NCBI GenBank assembly: GCA_002455335.1
Contig: DKKP01000351.1
Location: forward strand, 1 to 18,149
Length of the DNA stretch: 18,149 nt
Direction: 5' to 3'
Source: Anaerolineales bacterium UBA6663
GTDB taxonomy: Bacteria; Chloroflexota; Anaerolineae; Anaerolineales; UBA6663
The position numbers and the translations under genes are program-made. The notes under the pieces are model-generated. The model had not been told where the DNA came from and made no database searches. It saw nothing but the letters and a program-made list of their open reading frames with translations. Position 1 is the first letter of the stretch, and every line of letters starts with the position of its first letter. This document shows positions 5,306-12,936 of this stretch, one piece after another.

Positions 5306-6872
5306 GCCGGAGGCGTCTGCGGATCTGAGCGACGAGCCAGGCGACCTCGCTGATCCCGAGGCGTTGTGCCAGCCAGAGATAAAGCCCGGCGCCGACAAGG
5401 CCCGGAAGGCCCGCCTGAAGCAGATGGCCCAACACACCGGCCGGGAGCGGCAAAGCGCTGACGGCCAGCAGACTGGCCTGTGTCGCCAGGCTCATCGCAA
5501 CGCCGGCCAGCAGGATGCGGCCAAGCGTCGGCCATAGCCCGCTGCCCTGAAAGCCGCCGATCCGGCGCGAAAGCAGCCAGCCTGTGACGCAGGCGTGCAC
5601 GATCTGTTTCAGCGCATCGGCGATCATCAGGCTGTAGAAGCCAAACGGCCCGCGGAAGATCAGCGTCGCGCCGATGTAGATGAAAACCGTGAGCACGCCG
5701 ACCAGCGACGGCGTCCACGTGTTTTGCTGGGCATAAAAGGCGTTGATCAACAGCAGATCGACAGCCGCGAAACTCAGCCCCGAGAGAAAGATCTGGAGCA
5801 CGGCCGCGGTCACCTGCGTGTCGGCTGCCGTGAACTGGCCGCGCTCGAAGGCCGTCGCAACGACCGGCTCGGCGAGCACGAACAGACCGAGAGTCGCCGG
5901 CACGATCAGGCCAAGCACAAGGTTCAGCCCCTGCACCAGCGTCGGGCGGATCTCCCGCCCCCCTGCCGCCTGCCGCGCCAGCGTCGGGAGCACGGCCGAC
6001 GACACGGCCACGCCGACCAGGCCGAGCGGCAGCTGGTATAGCGTGGTCGCGTAGTTCATCCACCCGATCGCGCCCGTGAACTCCCAGGCGACGCCCAGGG
6101 CGAAGTAAATCGAGAGCTGAGAGATGATCGTGCTGACCACGATCGGCAGATAGAGCCTGAGCACGCGCCGCAGCCCGGGATGGCCCAGGTCGGGCCAGAG
6201 GCGCAGCGCCGTGAGGCCGTCGCGGATCCCGGGCAATTGCAGCACGACCTGCAGCGTTGCGCCGAACAGAAGGCCGACCGCCATCGCGGCTACGTCAAGC
6301 CGCCCGGCCAGCAGCACCGTGGCGATCACGATCCCGGCGTTGAAGACCGTGGTGCTAAAGGCCGGGAGCGAAAAACGCTTGAGCGCGTACAACAGGCTGG
6401 TCAACACGCCGGCCAGGCTCATCAGCACCACGGCCGGAAGCATCAGCCGCAGCAGATCGGCGGCCTGGGTCTGGGCGTCCGGGTTGTGCTCGCGACCGAG
6501 GAGGCTCACCAATGCCGGCGCCAGCAGGATCAGCACAGCCACCAACGCGCTGACCCCGGCCGCCGCCACCGTCAGCACGGCGCCGGCCAGGCGCCAGAGC
6601 TCCCGACGATCACGCCCCTCGGCAGCGTAGGCGCTGAACACCGGGACAAGCGCCGAATTGACAAGACCGCCGGTCACGAGGTCGTACACCTGATTGGGCA
6701 CAGTCAACGCCAGCTGCAAGGCGTCGACGTGCGCGCCCGTGCCAAACAACCCGGCCTTGACCGCCTCACGGACGTAGCCGAGCACGCGGCTCGAGACATT
6801 GCCCAGGGCGATCCAGGAGGCGCCGCGCGCAATGTCGCCGGTTGACTCTGTTTGAGGGTTGGGGCTTTCCAT
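5301..6872 (-). CDS. murJ: Lipid II flippase MurJ (MviN family)
   Basis: 523 residues from the ATG at 6872, the normal MurJ length of about 510-530. Reading on to 6965 would add a stretch without family character. The protein is a polytopic membrane protein with roughly 14 hydrophobic segments. Family marks are near the N-terminus: ASWIALGNVSSRVLGYVREA (19-38), then the region ending VNSALVPVFSAYAAEGRDR (about 70-88), where MurJ proteins carry the conserved P-F-Y/A pattern, and a later YQLPLGLVGVAVSSAVLPTL segment. MurJ moves undecaprenyl-linked peptidoglycan precursor from the inner to the outer face of the cytoplasmic membrane. A related flippase for another lipid-linked glycan is possible, given the sugar genes next door. 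A TACAAT box at 6915-6920 gives a leader of about 35 bases with no obvious Shine-Dalgarno sequence. The methyltransferase gene follows closely on the same strand. Confidence 0.9.
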   Translation of the reverse strand: MESPNPQTESTGDIARGASWIALGNVSSRVLGYVREAVKAGLFGTGAHVDALQLALTVPNQVYDLVTGGLVNSALVPVFSAYAAEGRDRRELWRLAGAVLTVAAAGVSALVAVLILLAPALVSLLGREHNPDAQTQAADLLRLMLPAVVLMSLAGVLTSLLYALKRFSLPAFSTTVFNAGIVIATVLLAGRLDVAAMAVGLLFGATLQVVLQLPGIRDGLTALRLWPDLGHPGLRRVLRLYLPIVVSTIISQLSIYFALGVAWEFTGAIGWMNYATTLYQLPLGLVGVAVSSAVLPTLARQAAGGREIRPTLVQGLNLVLGLIVPATLGLFVLAEPVVATAFERGQFTAADTQVTAAVLQIFLSGLSFAAVDLLLINAFYAQQNTWTPSLVGVLTVFIYIGATLIFRGPFGFYSLMIADALKQIVHACVTGWLLSRRIGGFQGSGLWPTLGRILLAGVAMSLATQASLLAVSALPLPAGVLGHLLQAGLPGLVGAGLYLWLAQRLGISEVAWLVAQIRRRLRL

Positions 6873-6914
6873 AAACGCAACCGGTTGTGGGTCATCGACA
6901 CGGGCTGCTGGCCG

Positions 6915-6920
6915 ATTGTA
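6915..6920 (-). promoter_or_regulatory. Candidate -10 box (TACAAT) upstream of murJ
   Basis: TACAAT on the minus strand lies 42 bases before the ATG at 6872. No clear -35 box is seen. Unlike the boxes of neighbouring genes, it would give a real, though short, leader. Confidence 0.35.
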
Positions 6921-6996
6921 GCAGCCACAACCAGGGCCATCCAGCACACGCCATGACCATCGCACGCGGACGCCCGGGTCGACCTATCGTCTTCGC

Positions 6997-7677
6997 ATGC
7001 GCCTCTCCGCCCCGCCGCTGACCGTCGAAGATCCCGAATCCGATATCGCTTCCGATTGGCTTCTCGCGCCGATCGCGGCAGTACTGGAGATCCCGGGCCG
7101 CGTGTGGATCGTGGCCGCCTTGTTGTTCGTCGGCGTGACCGGGTTGCTGGGTTGGGAGCTCGCGCGCAGCAATTCGGATCTGGGTGGGTTGGCACGGCCG
7201 GAATTCACCGACCTGGCCTTCACGGACAACTACAAGCGGTTGACCCAGGCCAGCAGCGGCCAGAGTTGGGCCATCACTTACGAGCCCCGGCCGCGCACGA
7301 CGTTTGTCGGCATTGTCCGGCACGTCGAGCACTGGCGCGACGCCGCGCTGCCGTTTGTCACGCACGACGTGCTCGTCACCACGGGCGACTACGCCGACTC
7401 GCGGCAGGTCAACGCCAACGTCTTCGATCACCACTTCACCTGGTGGGCCGACGCGCAGCCGACGGGCACGATCAACTTGTTGCACATCCTGCCGCTCGAT
7501 GAGGCGATCTACGACGAGCTGCTCGGCCTCGCCAGCTGGCAGGAGGTGCGCATCGCCGGCCCCGAGATCCTGCGCATCGACTACCTCAACGCGGATGGCC
7601 ACGCCACAGGCGCCTACTGGCAGGATGCCGGCTGCAACACGATCCTCGTCACCGACGTAGAAATCCTGACGCGCTAA
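6997..7677 (+). CDS. Membrane-anchored protein of unknown function
   Basis: 226 residues, not recognised. One hydrophobic segment at about 36-53 (RVWIVAALLFVGVTGLLGWE) follows a short N-terminal part with acidic residues (EDPESD). The remaining 170 residues are hydrophilic with mixed beta/loop character and would lie outside the membrane if the N-terminus is inside. They are rich in His, Trp and Asp (FDHHFTWWADAQ at about 147-158) and end in WQDAGCNTILVTDVEI with a single Cys. No lipobox, sortase or protease motif is visible. Codon use and GC resemble the neighbours, so it is likely a real gene. A weak -10-like TATCGT (6985-6990) ends 6 bases before the ATG, matching the leaderless spacing seen elsewhere. 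It is divergent from murJ and convergent with uvrC. Confidence 0.75.
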   Translation: MRLSAPPLTVEDPESDIASDWLLAPIAAVLEIPGRVWIVAALLFVGVTGLLGWELARSNSDLGGLARPEFTDLAFTDNYKRLTQASSGQSWAITYEPRPRTTFVGIVRHVEHWRDAALPFVTHDVLVTTGDYADSRQVNANVFDHHFTWWADAQPTGTINLLHILPLDEAIYDELLGLASWQEVRIAGPEILRIDYLNADGHATGAYWQDAGCNTILVTDVEILTR

Positions 7678-7688
7678 AAGATACGAAG

Positions 7689-7717
7689 GCCCGGCGGGTC
7701 GAGGCGACCGGCCGTGC
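7689..7717. terminator. Hairpin between convergent genes
   Basis: GGTCG (7697-7701) and CGACC (7705-7709) close a 3-base loop. Past one mismatch the stem continues with CGGC/GCCG and further with one more mismatch. TTT follows on the plus strand and TTTT lies shortly beyond on the minus strand. The hairpin lies between the stop of the 6997-7677 gene and the stop of uvrC, a suitable place for a two-way terminator, but the T-tracts are short. Confidence 0.5.
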
Positions 7718-7719
7718 TT

Positions 7720-9594
7720 TCATAAATGATCCTTGATCGCGGCGGCCGATTTTTGGGTCATGCCGGAGACGGTGAGCAGATCCTCGAGGCTGGCAGCGCG
7801 GATGCCCTCGAGCGAGCCGAAGCGACGAAGCAGCGCGCGCCGGCGAGTCGGGCCGATCCCCGGGATCGAGTCGAGCTGCGAGGCCAGGCCGATCTTGTTG
7901 CGCCGGGTGCGATGCGCGCCGATGCCGAAACGATGCGCCTCGTCGCGCACGCGCTGCACCAGGTAGAGCGCAGGCGAGCGGCGCGGGAGCAGGATGCTGT
8001 CGGAGCGCCCGGGCCGGAAGATCTCTTCCTGTTGCTTGGCCAGGCTGCAGACCGGCACAGCCTCGCTCAGTCCGAGTTCTTGAAGCACCTCGACGGCAAC
8101 GCCGAGCTGGCCCTTGCCGCCGTCGATCATCAGCAGGTCGGGCAGACGCGCGAAACTCTCGTCGGCCTTCTTGCCCGGCCGGGTCGGCAGGTTGGGCACG
8201 TCGGCGGGCGGCCGTGAGGCGTCGAGGTAGCGCTGGAAGCGGCGTGTGAGCGCCTCGCGCATCGAGGCGAAGTCGTTGGGGCCCTCGACGGTCTGGATGT
8301 TGAAGGTGCGGTAATGCTGCTTGCGCGGCACGCCCTGCTCGAAGACCACCATCGCCGCGACCATGGCCACACCCTGCGTGTTCGAGATGTCGAAGCACTC
8401 GATCCGGTTCGGCGGCTTGGCCAGCCCGAGCGCGCTCTGTAGCTCGGCCAGCGACTGCTCCTGGCGCACCGTATCGGCGTCCCACTCGGCCTTGAGCGTG
8501 GTCAGCGTGTCTGCCGCGTTCTCGGCCGCCATCTTGACCAGATCGGCCTTGACGCCGCGCCGCGGCACGGTGAGCAGCACCTTCTCGCCGCGCCGGCTGC
8601 GCAACCACTGGGTGACGATCTCGGCCTCGGGCATATCTTCGGGGAGCACGACCTCGGCGGGCACGTAGGCGGCCTCGCTGTAAAACTGCTCGACGAACTG
8701 CGTCATCACGTCGACGTCGGCGGCCTCCTCGGTGCCCTCGAGCACGAAATACTCTCGGCCGATCAGCTTCCCGGAGCGCACGAAGAAAACCTGGACGCAG
8801 GCCGTGCGCTCGTCGCGGGCGAAGGCGATCACGTCGCTGTCCATCTGTTCGGTGGTGACCACCTTTTGCTTCTCGACGATCCGCTCGATCGCCAGCAGCT
8901 GGTCGCGGAGCTGCGCGGCGCGCTCGAAGGCGAGCTCGGCCGAGGCCTTGGCCATCTCACTCCGGATGCGGGCCACGACCGGCTCGGTATGCCCGCGCAG
9001 GAAGCGGCCGAGGTCGTCGATCATGGCCCGGTATTCGTCCTGGGTGACGGCGCCGATGCATGGGCCCTGACAGAGCTTGATATCGAAGAACAGACAGGCG
9101 CGCGGATCCTGTCCGGTGATGACGCGATCGCACGTAAGGTACGGGAAGATCCGGCGCACGACGTCGAGCGTCTGGTACACGGCCCAGGCGCTTGTGTATG
9201 GGCCGAAATAGCGGCCTCCGTCATCCTCCATGCGTCGGGTGACCGTGACCTTGGGGAACGGGTCGGCGGCGTGGATCTTGATGTACGGGTAGCGCTTGTC
9301 GTCCTTGAGGCGGATGTTGTACTTCGGCCTGTGCTTCTTGATCAGGTTCATCTCGAGGATCAGGGCCTCGAGCTCCGAACCGACCACGATGTACTCAAGA
9401 TCCGCGATATGCCGCACAAGCTCGCGCGTCTTGGCCGAGTCGACGCTCTCGTGGAAATACGAGCGGACTCGATTGCGCAGGTTGATGGCCTTGCCGACGT
9501 AGATGATCCGACCCTGGGCGTCGTGGTAGAGGTAACACCCGGGCTTGGTCGGCAGCGTGTCGAGTTTAGCGCGAAGTTGGTCCGAGACGGTCAT
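7720..9594 (-). CDS. uvrC: UvrABC excinuclease subunit C
   Basis: 624 residues from the ATG at 9594, where MTVSDQLRAKLDTLPTKPGC is the usual UvrC beginning. An upstream in-frame extension to 9765 lacks family character. Domains in order: GIY-YIG endonuclease (about 15-95, GCYLYHDAQGRIIYVGKA), the four cysteines C155, C167, C175 and C179 spaced as in the iron-sulphur site of UvrC, a UVR motif that contacts UvrB (about 205-240), an RNase H-like nuclease with D402 (FDISN), D491 (MIDGGKGQL) and H554 (RDEAHRF), and a C-terminal helix-hairpin-helix pair (575-624). It makes the dual incisions in nucleotide excision repair together with UvrA and UvrB. A TATAAT ends 9 bases before the ATG and no Shine-Dalgarno sequence is present. 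Nothing appears broken. Confidence 0.97.
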   Translation of the reverse strand: MTVSDQLRAKLDTLPTKPGCYLYHDAQGRIIYVGKAINLRNRVRSYFHESVDSAKTRELVRHIADLEYIVVGSELEALILEMNLIKKHRPKYNIRLKDDKRYPYIKIHAADPFPKVTVTRRMEDDGGRYFGPYTSAWAVYQTLDVVRRIFPYLTCDRVITGQDPRACLFFDIKLCQGPCIGAVTQDEYRAMIDDLGRFLRGHTEPVVARIRSEMAKASAELAFERAAQLRDQLLAIERIVEKQKVVTTEQMDSDVIAFARDERTACVQVFFVRSGKLIGREYFVLEGTEEAADVDVMTQFVEQFYSEAAYVPAEVVLPEDMPEAEIVTQWLRSRRGEKVLLTVPRRGVKADLVKMAAENAADTLTTLKAEWDADTVRQEQSLAELQSALGLAKPPNRIECFDISNTQGVAMVAAMVVFEQGVPRKQHYRTFNIQTVEGPNDFASMREALTRRFQRYLDASRPPADVPNLPTRPGKKADESFARLPDLLMIDGGKGQLGVAVEVLQELGLSEAVPVCSLAKQQEEIFRPGRSDSILLPRRSPALYLVQRVRDEAHRFGIGAHRTRRNKIGLASQLDSIPGIGPTRRRALLRRFGSLEGIRAASLEDLLTVSGMTQKSAAAIKDHL

Positions 9595-9603
9595 ACGTCC
9601 GAG

Positions 9604-9609
9604 ATTATA
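9604..9609 (-). promoter_or_regulatory. -10 box (TATAAT) of uvrC, leaderless spacing
   Basis: A perfect TATAAT on the minus strand ends 9 bases before the uvrC ATG at 9594. The expected transcript would start at, or within about 3 bases of, the start codon. A weak TGTCAG lies at -35 distance (18-base spacer). Confidence 0.6.
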
Positions 9610-9652
9610 TCCTCTCGAACAGGTGTGCTGACATCGGCCCAGCGGATGGATG

Positions 9653-9674
9653 GGCGCGGATTCGAACCCGCGCC
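9653..9674 (-). other. tRNA T-arm-like hairpin, not part of a recognisable tRNA
   Basis: On the minus strand GGTTCGAATCC, the T-loop consensus, sits in a 7-bp stem (9653-9659 with 9668-9674). The loop has 8 bases instead of the 7 of a true T-arm. No CCA end, matched anticodon stem or T8 could be placed around it, so it is reported as a hairpin of unknown meaning between divergent uvrC and the GT-C gene. It may be a decayed tRNA end. Confidence 0.4.
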
Positions 9675-9769
9675 GTGTGCAAGCACGTGTGTGTGCTGTG
9701 GGCGAACCGCGTGGCGGCCAGACGCCTCCCGCCCGGGCCACCCGCACGCCGGGCTCAACGCGCACGGCC

Positions 9770-9775
9770 TATAAT
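9770..9775 (+). promoter_or_regulatory. -10 box (TATAAT) of the GT-C gene, leaderless spacing
   Basis: A perfect TATAAT is followed by six bases (CCCCTG) and then the ATG at 9782. Transcription would start at the A of the start codon. No Shine-Dalgarno sequence or convincing -35 box is present. Confidence 0.65.
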
Positions 9776-9781
9776 CCCCTG

Positions 9782-12091
9782 ATGCATCGCCACCTGCAGC
9801 GCTGGCGCGTCTGGCACCTCGCCCTGGCCGTGATCGTGCTGGGCTTTGGGTTGCGCGCCTATCGGCTCGACAACAAGAACCTCTGGTACGACGAGGGCTT
9901 TTCGGTATTCATGGCCCGACAGCCGCTGACCGAACTGCCCGAAGAAACGGCGCTCGACGTCCATCCGCCTGCCTATTTCGCCGTGCTTCACGGCTGGCGC
10001 GCCGTGGCGGGCGAAAGCGCCTACGCCCTGCGCTTCCCGTCGGCGCTGGCCGGCGTGTTGACGCTGGCCGCCGCGTATCGACTGGGCCGACGGTATCTGC
10101 GCGGCGGGGCCGGGCTGGCCGCGGCGGCGCTGCTGGCGATCCATCGCCCATCGCTGTGGTACAGCCAGGAGATCCGCATGTACGGGCTCGCGCTGTTGCT
10201 CGCCCTCGTCGCGCTGGCCTGCGCGACGGCCTGGGTCGATCGCGGCGGCTGGCGTTCGCTGCTAGGTTACTGCCTGGCGGTCTCGGCGGGCATCCACACG
10301 CTATATCTCTTCATCCTGGCGCCGCTGGCGCTCAACGTCGCGCTGCTCGTCGTCTGGACGCGGCGTGGGCTGCGCCAGGGCTGGAAGCCGGGTCTGGTCT
10401 GGATCGGGGCCCAGATCCTGACAATCGCAAGCACCCTGCCCTGGCTGATGTATGCGCTCACGCTGCGCCCGAATCGCTTCACCCAGGCCGATGTGGCCGG
10501 GCCGCTCGACGTGCTCGGGTTGTGGCTCAACACCTGGCTGGTCGGCACCGGCGTCGATCTCTGGTCGGCGACGCCGCTCTACCTCCTGGCCGCAATCACC
10601 GTGGGCCTGGCCGGGGGGGTGGCGTGGCGTTCCCGTCGAAGGGTCGGGCTGCCGGCCGTGCTCTTCATGACCGCGTCTCTGGTCGGCGCGCTGGCCACGG
10701 TCGGCGTGGTGTGGGCGCTCAACGTGCCGTCGCCCATTCAGATGACGTTCACACCTGCGCCGCGCTATGTGCTCATGCTGACCCCGTGGGCCATGCTCGG
10801 TCTGGCGATCGCGCTCGACGGGCTGCTCACACACCGGCCACGCCTCGGCCTCGTGCTGACAACGGCGCTGACGATCGGCATCGCCTGGCCCGTGCCCGAT
10901 TACTACGCCGACCGGATCCTGCGCGACAGCTATCGCTCTGCGGCCCTGACTCTTGCAGCGCAGCGCGGCGTCGACGATGCGCTATTGTTGCACAACGACA
11001 ACACGTGGCCCGTTGTGGATTTCGACCTCGGGTCTGCGCCGCGCGCCGGAGTGCCCAATGGGTTGGCGATCGATGCGGCCAACGCGGCAGCGATCGCGGC
11101 GCCGTTGTGGGACGCGCACGCCGCGGTCTGGGTGCTTGTCACGCGCGAGTCGTTGCAGAATGATTTCGATCAACGGATCATCGCCTGGTTCCAGCAGCGG
11201 GCCGTCGCCAGTCGGATGTGGGATTTCAGCCCGGATGCGCGGCTGTGGGTCTTCGCGCGGACGGCGGAGCGGGCCGCGACCCTCGACGCCCTGACGGCGC
11301 CGCCGCCCGCAACGCGAGTTGTGACCATCGCCCAGGGCCTGGATCTCGTGGCTGTTGAGCAGGCGGTCACCGAAGTTCAGATCGGTGAGACGTTGCGGCT
11401 GTTTCTGTACTGGCGCGCCGACGGCGCCCAGGCCGGGCCATCGTTGGGGCTCCGGCTTGGCAGCCTGTGGGGCGACACGGCCGACGAGATCCCGATTCAG
11501 GTGCCTGACCTGCCGGGCGGCCTGCTGCGCCAGCAGGTCGATCTCCCGATCCGGCCCTATGTCGGGGCCGGGCACTATCGCGTCGCGCTGACCTCGGGCA
11601 TCGGCGGCGAGGTGCTTGACCCATCGCTGGCCCAGTTGAGCGTGCTCGCGGCGGCTGGTCTGCCGGCGGCCGGCCCGCCGCCGCCGAACGCTGTGGACGC
11701 CGTCTTCCAGAATGGGCTGGCGCTGACCGGCTGGGACGCCACAGCCGGAGAGTCGGGTTTGATTGTGCGCGTCACCTGGCAGGCCGCGAACGTGATCGAT
11801 CGCCGCGCCAAACAATTCTGGCATCTGGTCGGCCCGGAGACCGATCCCACAGTGCGGGCCCAGATCGACGCCGAGCCGCTGAACGCCCATCCGCCGCTCA
11901 CGGCCTGGCCGCCCGGCGTATCCGTGCTCGATCAGGCACACTTCGCGCTACCGGACGATTTGCCGCCAGGCCGCTATACTATCTGGACCGGTCAGTACGA
12001 CCCGATCACGGCCCTGCGCCTCCCGGTCAACACCGCGGCCGGCATCCCTCTCGGCGATGCTGTGGCGCTCGGCACTGTGGATCTTCCTTGA
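9782..12091 (+). CDS. GT-C membrane glycosyltransferase (PMT/ArnT-like) with a large extracytoplasmic C-terminal part
   Basis: 769 residues from the ATG at 9782. An open frame to 9650 exists, but it would translate the promoter and the hairpin. The first 470 or so residues hold about ten membrane spans and the GT-C signatures: NLWYDEGFS with Asp37-Glu38 in the first outer loop, ALDVHPPAY (57-65) and YSQEIRMYG (127-135). These are typical of family 39/83 enzymes that use polyprenyl-phosphate sugars as donors on the outer membrane face. The ALG5/DPM1-like GT2 gene at 2465 could make such a donor. From about 480 to the end the protein is soluble, with two beta-rich stretches carrying repeated features (GETLRLFLYWRADG around 540, GLIVRVTWQAA around 660) that look like tandem sandwich domains. 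The acceptor is unknown. The stop overlaps the start of the CinA-like gene by one base, so the two are co-transcribed. Confidence 0.87.
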   Translation: MHRHLQRWRVWHLALAVIVLGFGLRAYRLDNKNLWYDEGFSVFMARQPLTELPEETALDVHPPAYFAVLHGWRAVAGESAYALRFPSALAGVLTLAAAYRLGRRYLRGGAGLAAAALLAIHRPSLWYSQEIRMYGLALLLALVALACATAWVDRGGWRSLLGYCLAVSAGIHTLYLFILAPLALNVALLVVWTRRGLRQGWKPGLVWIGAQILTIASTLPWLMYALTLRPNRFTQADVAGPLDVLGLWLNTWLVGTGVDLWSATPLYLLAAITVGLAGGVAWRSRRRVGLPAVLFMTASLVGALATVGVVWALNVPSPIQMTFTPAPRYVLMLTPWAMLGLAIALDGLLTHRPRLGLVLTTALTIGIAWPVPDYYADRILRDSYRSAALTLAAQRGVDDALLLHNDNTWPVVDFDLGSAPRAGVPNGLAIDAANAAAIAAPLWDAHAAVWVLVTRESLQNDFDQRIIAWFQQRAVASRMWDFSPDARLWVFARTAERAATLDALTAPPPATRVVTIAQGLDLVAVEQAVTEVQIGETLRLFLYWRADGAQAGPSLGLRLGSLWGDTADEIPIQVPDLPGGLLRQQVDLPIRPYVGAGHYRVALTSGIGGEVLDPSLAQLSVLAAAGLPAAGPPPPNAVDAVFQNGLALTGWDATAGESGLIVRVTWQAANVIDRRAKQFWHLVGPETDPTVRAQIDAEPLNAHPPLTAWPPGVSVLDQAHFALPDDLPPGRYTIWTGQYDPITALRLPVNTAAGIPLGDAVALGTVDLP

Positions 12092-12861
12092 TGACTGACT
12101 CAGTTGCACAACGGCTTGGCGAATTGCTCAAAGCGCGCGGCCAGTGGGTAGCCACTGCCGAATCCTGCACAGGTGGATTGATCGGCGATCGGATCACCGA
12201 CATCTCGGGCAGCTCTGCATGGTTTCGAGGCGGCGCGATCGTGTACCACAACGACGCCAAACAGCGTCTGCTTGGCGTCTCGCAAGTCACGCTGCAGCAA
12301 CAGGGTGCGGTCAGCGAGGCCGTCGCGATCGAGATGGCGGCCGGCGCGCGCCGCTTGTTCGATGCCGATTACGCATTATCGGCGACCGGCATCGCCGGGC
12401 CTGACGGCGGCAGCCTCGATAAACCCGTCGGCCTTGTCTACATCGGATTGGCGCTCCGCGAGGGCGTCTGGGCGCGGCGCCATATCTGGGAGGGCGATCG
12501 ACGCGCCAACAAGGCTCAGACCGCCGATGCCGCGCTGACGTGGCTGCTCGATCATCTGACGCAATCGGCGCTGCCCACCGCGCTTGTCACGCCCGGGCGT
12601 TCGGTCCCCAAACACAACGTGCTGCGTGAGCCGACCGAGGTCGAGGCCATCTTTGCGCCGAGCGGCAAGGTTCGCGTCCTGCGCTTCACATGGCAGGGCC
12701 GGGCGTGGCCGGTCGTCAGCCAGGGCCGTCAGCGCGACACGGGCGGTGAGCTGCGCACGCTCGTCATGACCACACGTGACCGCGTCTACGAGCTGCTTTT
12801 CGAACGCAGCACAGAGAAGTGGTTCATCACACTCGCATCCGAAGAGCGGCTGGCGGCCTAG
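12091..12861 (+). CDS. pncC: Nicotinamide-nucleotide amidase (CinA C-terminal/PncC family) with an added C-terminal domain
   Basis: 256 residues. Residues 1-158 form a complete CinA_C/PncC domain: ATAESCTGGLIGDRITDISG (21-40, with the catalytic Ser-Cys-Thr region), FRGGAIVYHNDAK (45-57), GAVSEAVA (72-79), ATGIAGPDGG (98-107) and PVGLVYIGL (112-120). PncC deamidates NMN to nicotinate mononucleotide in pyridine nucleotide salvage. The N-terminal MoCF-like half of full-length CinA is absent, as in many stand-alone PncC proteins. After a linker, residues 178-250 form a further small domain with FTWQGRAWPVVS and RVYELLFERSTEKWFITL. Its W-x-G-R and W-F pattern recalls small uncharacterised domains such as DUF6504, but I cannot confirm that. 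The ATG at 12091 shares its A with the upstream TGA (TGATG). No separate promoter is seen, so translation is probably coupled. Confidence 0.86.
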   Translation: MTDSVAQRLGELLKARGQWVATAESCTGGLIGDRITDISGSSAWFRGGAIVYHNDAKQRLLGVSQVTLQQQGAVSEAVAIEMAAGARRLFDADYALSATGIAGPDGGSLDKPVGLVYIGLALREGVWARRHIWEGDRRANKAQTADAALTWLLDHLTQSALPTALVTPGRSVPKHNVLREPTEVEAIFAPSGKVRVLRFTWQGRAWPVVSQGRQRDTGGELRTLVMTTRDRVYELLFERSTEKWFITLASEERLAA

Positions 12862-12930
12862 GGATTGCCGATTGATGATTTCTGATTGCTGATTACGGAT
12901 CACGGACTGCTAACCGCTAACCGCTGACGG
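12862..12930. repeat. Degenerate 7-base tandem repeat (GATTGNN) between convergent genes
   Basis: Directly after the amidase gene, the sequence reads in register 7 as GATTGCC, GATTGAT, GATTTCT, GATTGCT, GATTACG, GATCACG, GACTGCT, AACCGCT, AACCGCT, GACGGCC. The words drift along the array. It fills the gap to the stop of the DUF2142-like gene at 12937. An outer 6-bp pair, GCGGCC and GGCCGC, brackets it. Confidence 0.75.
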
Positions 12931-12936
12931 CCGCTG

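Noticed and set aside
6997..7677. Sortase or signal-peptidase-like enzyme
   Set aside because: It is membrane anchored with one Cys, but there is no TLxTC or Ser-Lys catalytic arrangement.
9647..9734. Functional class-II tRNA gene on the minus strand
   Set aside because: The T-loop is 8 bases, the acceptor pairs with a mismatch, T8 is missing, no anticodon stem can be formed and there is no CCA.
9595..9765. 57-residue N-terminal extension of UvrC
   Set aside because: It would translate the promoter and the T-arm-like hairpin. UvrC proteins start just before the GIY-YIG domain, as from the ATG at 9594.
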